This document shows positions 23,963 through 30,339 of a stretch of DNA of 30,339 nucleotides, one piece after another. The stretch is from NCBI GenBank assembly GCA_034668825.1, contig JAXDOR010000220.1:1-30339 (forward strand), in the 5' to 3' direction. The notes under the pieces are model-generated. The model did no database searches. It was not told the DNA's origin and was given only the letters and a program-made list of their open reading frames with translations. The translations under genes were made by a program, and so were the position numbers. The stretch comes from CANKHA01 sp034668825 (GTDB lineage Bacteria; Pseudomonadota; Alphaproteobacteria; Rhizobiales; Xanthobacteraceae). How positions within the stretch are numbered: position 1 is the first letter of the stretch; each line of letters begins with the position of its first letter.

Positions 23963-24997
23963 TCACCCGCCGCCCGCATTTACTTTCTGCAAGCGGTTGA
24001 GCACGCCGGGCGGCGTGGTGTAGGTCTTCTGAATCACTGCTTGGATCTGCTCGCCGTTGCGCGGGGCGTTTGCTCCTAGCCCCATTCTCTCGCTGTCGGT
24101 GACGAATTCCGGATCGACAAACGTCTCTGACAAAGCCTTGCGCATGGCGGCAAGGCGCTCGGCAGGCACGCCGGGAGGCATGACAAAAGGTCTGCCTAGC
24201 GCCAGCGGAGCAAAAGCCGCATCCAACAATATCTGATTGTCGGCATCCGTCGTGATCTCCGAAGCATATGGAACGCCGGCCAGTTCCGGACGCTTCTCCG
24301 GTCCATATTGGATCAGAGCTTTGATCTTCTTTTGCGGGATCCAATCCGGCTTGGTGGCCTGCAACGTGCTGTAAAAGACGCTCGAATAGCCGTCGATCTC
24401 TCCCCGCTCCATGGCGAGAAAGGCTTCCGTCTGGCCGGGATATCCATCGATGGTCTTCAACTTGGTGCCAAAGACCTCGTTCAGAAGGCGCGCATAAAAA
24501 GCAGGCGTCGACTTGACGCCGGCCGTGCCGACCGTGATCTCCCGTTTTTTCACGTCATCAAGACTATTGACGGGCGATGCGCTCCAGACGACCAGAATGC
24601 CGGTCTCGACGCTGGGAGAGCCAAGCCAATTGAATTTGGTCGGATCATACTGTGCCTCCTTGGTGCCCAGCAGCGGCTCGAACGGCGTATTGTTTTGCAG
24701 GAGCGCGATTGTAAGGCCTTCCTTCTCGGCCACGTTGTAAAGGTAATTCGTAGCAACGATGCCGCCGGCGCCAGGCATATTCCTAACGACAACAATAGGA
24801 TTTCCGGGGATGTGCTTACCCATATATTTGGCAACGGTGCGCGCCAGCGTGTCGTAACCGCCGCCGGGGCTGGAACTGACCACCATGCTGACGGTCTTGC
24901 CCCTGTAAAAATCTCCGGGGCCCTCCGCTTGAGCGGGGACAACGCCTACGGCCGCCCATCCACAAAAGAAGGCCACCAATTTTCTGCTGGGTCTCAT
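23963..24997 (-). CDS. TctC/Bug-family tripartite tricarboxylate-type binding protein
   Basis: This is a 344-aa periplasmic solute-binding protein. A signal peptide ends near residue 24 (VVPAQA-EG). The Bug-family pattern is clear: FYRGKTVSMVVSSSPGGGYD, then RTVAKYMGKHIPGNP and VVVRNMPGAGG. TVGTAGVKSTP and VPAERLAAMRKAL lie further on. Bug proteins usually bind carboxylates and are often encoded without their TctA/TctB membrane partners, as here. The linked SDR and DoxX genes hint at uptake and oxidation of a carboxylic compound, which is inference. Confidence 0.93.
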   Translation of the reverse strand: MRPSRKLVAFFCGWAAVGVVPAQAEGPGDFYRGKTVSMVVSSSPGGGYDTLARTVAKYMGKHIPGNPIVVVRNMPGAGGIVATNYLYNVAEKEGLTIALLQNNTPFEPLLGTKEAQYDPTKFNWLGSPSVETGILVVWSASPVNSLDDVKKREITVGTAGVKSTPAFYARLLNEVFGTKLKTIDGYPGQTEAFLAMERGEIDGYSSVFYSTLQATKPDWIPQKKIKALIQYGPEKRPELAGVPYASEITTDADNQILLDAAFAPLALGRPFVMPPGVPAERLAAMRKALSETFVDPEFVTDSERMGLGANAPRNGEQIQAVIQKTYTTPPGVLNRLQKVNAGGG

Positions 24998-25118
24998 CGC
25001 ATTCTCGTTTGATCAAGAGGGAGCCGGGAGCGCTTGGCATGGTTATGCAAGTCGTCTTGCGGATGCAACCAGGCGCCAACCTGGGCGTTGGCTCGATATC
25101 GAACCTGACGAGGCTACT

Positions 25119-25370
25119 ATGAGCATCCTATGGACGATCGTTATCGGTTTTGTCGCCGGCATTATTGCCAAGCTGATCTCCCCCGGCCCGAACGAGCCGA
25201 GCGGGTTCATCCTCACCACCATTCTCGGGATCATCGGCGCCTTCGTGGCAACCTACCTTGGCCAGGCGATCGGCTGGTACCGCCCGGATGAGGGCGCAGG
25301 CCTGATCGGCGCCATCATCGTGCTGACGATCTGGGGATTTATTTCCGGACGCCGCCCGGCGAACGGCTAG
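25119..25370 (+). CDS. GlsB/YeaQ/YmgE-family small membrane protein
   Basis: This 83-aa protein has three glycine-rich helices (ILWTIVIGFVAGIIAKLISP, then GFILTTILGIIGAFVATYLG and GAGLIGAIIVLTIWGFISGR). The pattern GxxAxxIxPG...GxxxTxxLGxxGA is that of the transglycosylase-associated (GlsB/YeaQ/YmgE) family. Members are general-stress-related inner-membrane proteins; a transglycosylase activity is not established. A GAGG motif lies nine bases upstream of the ATG at 25119. Its last 32 bases overlap the 3' end of the DUF2892-type gene on the other strand. Confidence 0.9.
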   Translation: MSILWTIVIGFVAGIIAKLISPGPNEPSGFILTTILGIIGAFVATYLGQAIGWYRPDEGAGLIGAIIVLTIWGFISGRRPANG

Positions 25371-25623
25371 CCAGCGGCGCTTCTTCGTTCGCCGCGAGCT
25401 TTAGACCGGGAATGGACCGGATCGCCTCCTTGACCGGACAACGGCCAGTGGCGCCGCGCACGGCAAGATAAGTACCGCCGAGAAGCGCAAGAACGTTGAG
25501 CAGCGGGTTCGGGCGGGGTTTCGTACCGGCTGCGGCGAGGCCAAGGCCCGCGACCACGGAAATCGCGCGCTCCGTCAGCGACAGATTTTGCGAGCCTTCA
25601 AATAACGAAATCGTATTCGGCAT
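25339..25623 (-). CDS. DUF2892-type small membrane protein
   Basis: This is a 94-aa protein with two hydrophobic segments (ISVVAGLGLAAAGT and LLNVLALLGGTYLAVRG). The pattern LSLTERAISVVAG at the start and RGATGRCPVKEAI after the second helix is typical of DUF2892 inner-membrane domains, which also occur fused to rhodanese in YgaP. I chose the ATG at 25621-25623 (MPNTISLFEG), which has GAGGG five bases upstream; a longer reading to 25689 is possible. The C-terminal tail overlaps the convergent GlsB-type gene. Function is unknown. Confidence 0.8.
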   Translation of the reverse strand: MPNTISLFEGSQNLSLTERAISVVAGLGLAAAGTKPRPNPLLNVLALLGGTYLAVRGATGRCPVKEAIRSIPGLKLAANEEAPLASRSPGGVRK

Positions 25624-25755
25624 GACGTCCCTCGGATGTCTGTGGTCCGTCGGGTAACGCCCGCAATGAACGGTCGTTCCTTCGGGCATGACCCAAATGA
25701 GCGGGACGACGTGCGTCGCCGTAGAGAACGCAAAATATCTTGTCTTGGAATTGAG

Positions 25756-25832
25756 TGGCGGGAGCGACGGGACTCGAACCCGCGGCCTCTAGCGTGACAG
25801 GCTAGCGCTCTAACCAACTGAGCTACGCCCCC
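25756..25832 (-). tRNA. tRNA-Asp (GTC)
   Basis: A complete cloverleaf is read on the minus strand. The acceptor GGGGGCG pairs with CGCTCCC with one G-U pair. The D arm is AGCTCAGTTGGTTAGAGC. The anticodon stem CTAGC/GCTAG closes the loop CTGTCAC, giving anticodon GTC. The T arm is GCGGGTTCGAGTCCCGT. The discriminator is G and CCA is encoded. Length is 77 nt with CCA. Confidence 0.98.
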
Positions 25833-25970
25833 GAAGGGTTGGTGCGGGCTTAAAGGCCGACCCGAACCAAGTCAAGAAGCGCTGACGAGGCGGTCCAGCC
25901 GCCTGCTCCCGGTCTGTCATGCCCCCAGCCGAATGCCGGCGGCGAGGCGGCTCGGCGCTATCCTCTCCTC

Positions 25971-26017
25971 AAAAACCGCCTTAGTTGCGAGGTTTTTCGT
26001 GCATGACATGCGAAAAA
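25971..26017 (+). promoter_or_regulatory. Two overlapping inverted repeats in the HU gene leader
   Basis: AAAAACC (25971-25977) can pair with GGTTTTT (25991-25997). The same T-run starts a second palindrome, TTTTTCG (25993-25999), a single T, GCATG, A, CATGC, GAAAAA (ending 26017). The two pairings share 25993-25997 and exclude each other. The second is nearly symmetric with a one-base centre, which fits a protein-binding operator better than an RNA hairpin. It lies about 104 bases before the HU start codon. Function is inferred from position only. Confidence 0.4.
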
Positions 26018-26120
26018 GCCAGATTTTCCAGGAAGAATCGTGGTGCACGTCCGCCGAATCATCTAATTCGGCCTTTGTATGCGGATTTCTGACGCACCTG
26101 CTTCCCAAGGAGGATTATCA

Positions 26121-26420
26121 ATGGCGACCAAACCGGCAGCACAAGCGACCGTCACCGTTAAGCATCTCGCGGCCAAGATTGCCGAAACCCAGGAAATGTC
26201 GAAAAAGCAGACTGAGGGGATTCTGGGCGATCTCGTTGGCCTGATCACCAAGCACCTGAAGAAGGGCGACCGTATTCGTATCGGCGGTCTCGGCATCTTC
26301 GTGGTGAGAAAACGTGCCGCCCGCATGGGCCGCAACCCGGCGACGGGTGAAGCCATTCAGATCAAGGCGAGCAAGAAGGTTGCCTTCCGCGCCGCCAAGG
26401 ATTTGAAAGAGGCAGTGTAA
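26121..26420 (+). CDS. HU-family DNA-binding protein
   Basis: This is a 99-aa nucleoid-associated protein that bends DNA as a dimer. The signature GRNPATGE lies at residues 70-77, preceded by GDRIRIGGLGIFVVRKRAARM and followed by IQIKASKKVAFRAAKDLK. The helical N-terminal half includes SKKQTEGILGDLVGLITKHL. A perfect AAGGAGG ribosome binding site sits eight bases before the ATG, so the longer in-frame reading from 26079 is not used. Transcription ends at a strong hairpin 30 bases downstream. It is transcribed opposite to lon, with a carbamoyltransferase gene between. Confidence 0.96.
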   Translation: MATKPAAQATVTVKHLAAKIAETQEMSKKQTEGILGDLVGLITKHLKKGDRIRIGGLGIFVVRKRAARMGRNPATGEAIQIKASKKVAFRAAKDLKEAV

Positions 26421-26449
26421 AGCTTCTCGCTCCGTTTGTTGCGAGCAAC

Positions 26450-26480
26450 ATGCCCGCTGCTTTCAGCAGCGGGCATTTTT
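26450..26480 (+). terminator. Rho-independent terminator of the HU gene
   Basis: The perfect 11-bp stem ATGCCCGCTGC / GCAGCGGGCAT encloses the loop TTTCA and is followed by a run of T (26476-26480). It starts 30 bases after the HU stop codon. It ends about 70 bases before the 3' end of tRNA-Val, which is transcribed toward it. Confidence 0.93.
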
Positions 26481-26552
26481 GCGAATTGCAACGGCGTTTG
26501 ACCCGCGTGTTCGATTACGGCGCAGACGGTCGTTAGAATTGCATGAGTGATG

Positions 26553-26628
26553 TGGTGGGCGGTGACGGGCTCGAACCGCCGACCCTCTCGGTGTAAACGA
26601 GATGCTCTACCAACTGAGCTAACCGCCC
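26553..26628 (-). tRNA. tRNA-Val (TAC)
   Basis: A complete cloverleaf is read on the minus strand. The acceptor GGGCGGT pairs with ACCGCCC. The D arm is AGCTCAGTTGGTAGAGC. The anticodon stem TCTCG/CGAGA closes the loop TTTACAC, giving anticodon TAC. The T arm is GGCGGTTCGAGCCCGTC. The discriminator is A with CCA encoded. Length is 76 nt. Confidence 0.98.
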
Positions 26629-26759
26629 AAGCCACCCCTTTATCGCCGCGAATAGCCGCCTGGCAAGTTGAACGCCGTTGTCTACGGCTTCTCCAGGATT
26701 GATCTTGTTGGCTAGGCCGTACTACCACTCCCGCTTCGAAATCGAGGATTTCACCGCGG

Positions 26760-28946
26760 ATGGCCGTTTTCAGCCGGAATCTATCTGGCCGCCGCAAGAT
26801 GCGAACGGGACCTCGCAACCCTCGGCTCGGCGCGGCGGGTTTTCGCCTGGCGCTTCCGCTGCTGGAACGTTTTTACGCGCGCAAGCGTATTTTTCGTCCC
26901 GACAGCGATTTCGCCAAAGAGCGCCTCGCCGTCGTGCGCGCGAAGCTCGATCGCGGCGACACCGTCTACCTTGCTGGGGTCGGCGCGGCAGGCACGCATA
27001 ATTCAGGAATTGCTTTGGTCAAGCTCACGCGCGAAGGCGGACCTGAGTTGATCGCCAACAACGAAGAGGAACGATTTTCCGGCCACAAGCATACGACGGA
27101 ATATCCGCGGCTTGCCGTCGACGAACTCCTCAAGGCGATGGCGCGCATTGGCATCGTGCCGGATGATATCGATGCCTGGATCGCCACCTGGGACTATCCG
27201 GCGCTCGGTGCCACGCTGCTGCGCACTTTCTTGGAGGAATTGCCCGGCAGCCTCGTCATGCTGCGCCCCGGCGCGACGCCGGCGTTCAACCTACGTCATC
27301 TGGACCAGGGCACGCGCGCCGCGCGCCATCTGACTGAACAGCTTCGCTCTAAAAATCCGGTGTCGCTGATCACGATGCCGCATCACGACAATCACGCTTG
27401 GTATTCGTTTGCGGTGTCCCCCTTCGCCCGCAGCCAAGCCCCCGTCCTTATCGCGGTGCTCGACGGAACCGGCGACCTCGGCTCGATCTCGCTTTACGTT
27501 GCAGAAGCCGGAAAGATGCGCCTGTTACGCTGCAACAACAGCGTCTTCGACTCGCTCGGCGCCTTTTACAGCGTCATCAGCTCCACCCAGGGCGGCTGGA
27601 CCTGGCTGAGCAGCGAAGGTCGCTACATGGGCGCCGCCGCTTACGGCGATGGCGACAGGCAAACGAACCCTTTTTATAAGCTGCTGCGGGAAGTCTTCAG
27701 CTTCGAGCCCGACGGACAGGTTTATCTCAATCGTGCCCTGGCCAACTGGCATTGCGACCCGTTCCATACACCCTACACACTCGAGCTGACGCGCATCCTA
27801 GGCGAGCCTATTCCGCCGGAAAAAATGTGGAATCCCGACGCCGTGTTGCGCGTCGAGGATATTCACCATGCCGCGGACACGCAGGAGCGCCTCGATAAAG
27901 CGGCGGCGACGCAGATGGTCTTTGAGGACGCGCTGTTTCACATAATCGATCATGCCATCCGGGAAACCGGCAGCGAGTGTTTGGTCCTGACCGGCGGTGT
28001 CGCTCTCAACGCAGTGGCTAATATGCGCGTGCTGGAGCATTTCGACGGCGCCTATTACGAGCGCACGCTGCGGAAGCGTACGCGGCTGCATCTTTGGGTG
28101 CCGCCGACGCCCGCGGATTCCGGCGTCACCATGGGCGCCGCCTACATGTTCGCCTATCTGGCAGGCTGCGGCATTGGCGCGCCCGTGGAGCACGCCTTCT
28201 ACTGCGGACTACCGCCCACGGACGCCGACATCCGCGCTGCGCTTGCAAGCGCAGATGACATTGGCTGGATGTCCTTGGGCGATGCATCCGATCCTGCGAA
28301 GCGGGACGCCATGGCCGACCTGATGGCTTTTGTTGTTGCTCAGGATGGCGTCATCGCAGTCTACCAAGGCTCTGCCGAAACCGGACCGCGCGCGCTCGGA
28401 CATCGCTCCATCCTCGCCAATCCCTGCAATCCGAACACGCGCGAAGTGCTGAACGAACGGGTGAAGTACCGTGAGGCCATTCGGCCCTTAGCACCGATGA
28501 TGACGCTGGAAGCCGCGGAGCGCTTCTTCGATCTCTCGGACGGCGCCGGTGACGACAATTACAACGCCTATAATTACATGGTGCTGACGGCACCGGCGAA
28601 GCCGGGCGCGCGGGAGCAGATACCGGCAGTCATCCATGCCGACGGCACCGGCCGGCTACAGATCGTGCGCGAGCACACCGATCCCCTCACCTACGCCTAT
28701 CTCAAGGCGCTAGGCCGCAGAATTGGCGTCGAAGTTTCGGTAAATACCTCCTTCAACGTGGCAGGGCCGATCGCCCAGACCCCGCTCCAGGCGATCGAAA
28801 CATTACGGCGGTCGAAAGGGATGGACGCGGTCTTTCTGTTTTCCGCGGAAGGCCCCATTTTTGCCGCGTGGCATAAACGTGTGGGGTTGAACGATGCCGG
28901 CCGCTTCAACACCTGGCTGACGGCGTGGCGCGCCGAGAACCTATAA
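26760..28946 (+). CDS. Stand-alone carbamoyltransferase (NodU/CmcH/TobZ family)
   Basis: This 728-aa two-domain enzyme would transfer a carbamoyl group from carbamoyl phosphate, via carbamoyl-adenylate, to a hydroxyl of an unknown acceptor. The N-terminal Kae1/ASKHA-like domain has NNEEERFSGHKH (100-111), metal-binding H208-x3-H212 (PHHDNHAWYSF) and LDGTGD (234-239). GRYMGAAAYG (287-296), TGGVALNA (411-418) and an acidic D453 follow. The C-terminal domain has TGPRALGHRS (541-550), RPLAPM (575-580) and NTSFN (662-666). All motifs look intact. The start is uncertain: neither ATG 26760 nor 26799 has a good ribosome binding site, and residues 1-65 precede the conserved fold. No nodulation, antibiotic or sugar genes adjoin it. 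Confidence 0.88.
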   Translation: MAVFSRNLSGRRKMRTGPRNPRLGAAGFRLALPLLERFYARKRIFRPDSDFAKERLAVVRAKLDRGDTVYLAGVGAAGTHNSGIALVKLTREGGPELIANNEEERFSGHKHTTEYPRLAVDELLKAMARIGIVPDDIDAWIATWDYPALGATLLRTFLEELPGSLVMLRPGATPAFNLRHLDQGTRAARHLTEQLRSKNPVSLITMPHHDNHAWYSFAVSPFARSQAPVLIAVLDGTGDLGSISLYVAEAGKMRLLRCNNSVFDSLGAFYSVISSTQGGWTWLSSEGRYMGAAAYGDGDRQTNPFYKLLREVFSFEPDGQVYLNRALANWHCDPFHTPYTLELTRILGEPIPPEKMWNPDAVLRVEDIHHAADTQERLDKAAATQMVFEDALFHIIDHAIRETGSECLVLTGGVALNAVANMRVLEHFDGAYYERTLRKRTRLHLWVPPTPADSGVTMGAAYMFAYLAGCGIGAPVEHAFYCGLPPTDADIRAALASADDIGWMSLGDASDPAKRDAMADLMAFVVAQDGVIAVYQGSAETGPRALGHRSILANPCNPNTREVLNERVKYREAIRPLAPMMTLEAAERFFDLSDGAGDDNYNAYNYMVLTAPAKPGAREQIPAVIHADGTGRLQIVREHTDPLTYAYLKALGRRIGVEVSVNTSFNVAGPIAQTPLQAIETLRRSKGMDAVFLFSAEGPIFAAWHKRVGLNDAGRFNTWLTAWRAENL

Positions 28947-28995
28947 CGGGCAGCGGATAATCAAAGGCCTGAGCTGCCCCATCGCGCCATATGCA

Positions 28996-29024
28996 AACGA
29001 CGGCGCCTTGGGGACGCCGCCGTT
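28996..29024 (-). terminator. Hairpin between lon and the carbamoyltransferase gene
   Basis: A ten-base stem with one mismatch, AACGACGGCG (28996-29005) and CGCCGCCGTT (29015-29024), lies 20 bases beyond the lon stop and 50 bases beyond the convergent carbamoyltransferase stop. No T-run follows on either strand, so termination by this element alone is doubtful. Confidence 0.35.
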
Positions 29025-29043
29025 CGACAATAGGTTTATGAGG

Positions 29044-30339
<1,296 letters not shown>

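Overview
The window looks like a chromosomal segment of an alphaproteobacterium of the order Hyphomicrobiales (Rhizobiales), probably near Bradyrhizobiaceae/Xanthobacteraceae. This rests on GC-rich coding sequence, an operon-encoded 14-subunit type complex I cluster with rhizobial-style extras (a His-rich NuoL loop and a long NuoE tail), palindromic intergenic repeats of the kind common in Bradyrhizobium and Rhodopseudomonas, and a lon / HU / tRNA / nuo neighbourhood. The taxonomic call is from memory of such sequences and was not searched.

Region 1 (1-13951, minus strand) is the nuo operon for proton-pumping NADH:quinone oxidoreductase, transcribed right to left as nuoA-B-C-[FlK-like thioesterase]-D-[69-aa ORF]-E-F-[38-aa membrane ORF]-G-H-I-J-K-L-M. 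nuoM runs off the left edge and nuoN would lie beyond it. Three non-structural genes are embedded in tight, mostly overlapping junctions. Two different palindromic repeat elements sit on either side of nuoI.

Region 2 (14330-20506, plus strand) follows a 378-bp divergent spacer. It encodes a binding-protein-dependent importer of the AfuA/FbpABC type: a fused two-domain permease, an ATPase, a periplasmic binding protein, a serine alpha/beta hydrolase, and a second binding protein that is a clear paralogue of the first. The ligand is not evident.

Region 3 (20482-25623) is a mixture. queE-queD (minus, 7-deazaguanine/queuosine precursor synthesis) has a QueD that lacks the usual catalytic cysteine. 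A secreted YncE-like beta-propeller protein lies divergent from queE. A minus-strand trio encodes a TctC/Bug binding protein, a short-chain dehydrogenase and a DoxX-family membrane protein. A GlsB/YeaQ-type small membrane protein and a DUF2892-type small membrane protein are convergent.

Region 4 (25756-30339) holds tRNA-Asp(GTC) and tRNA-Val(TAC) on the minus strand, an HU-family DNA-binding protein with a strong terminator, a stand-alone NodU/CmcH-type carbamoyltransferase, and the C-terminal part of the Lon protease gene entering from the right edge.

No CRISPR array, rRNA, intact insertion sequence or phage module is visible. The most unusual points are the thioesterase with FlK's catalytic triad inside the complex I operon, the two small uncharacterised ORFs in the same operon, the double binding-protein/hydrolase importer, the cysteine-less QueD and the orphan carbamoyltransferase.
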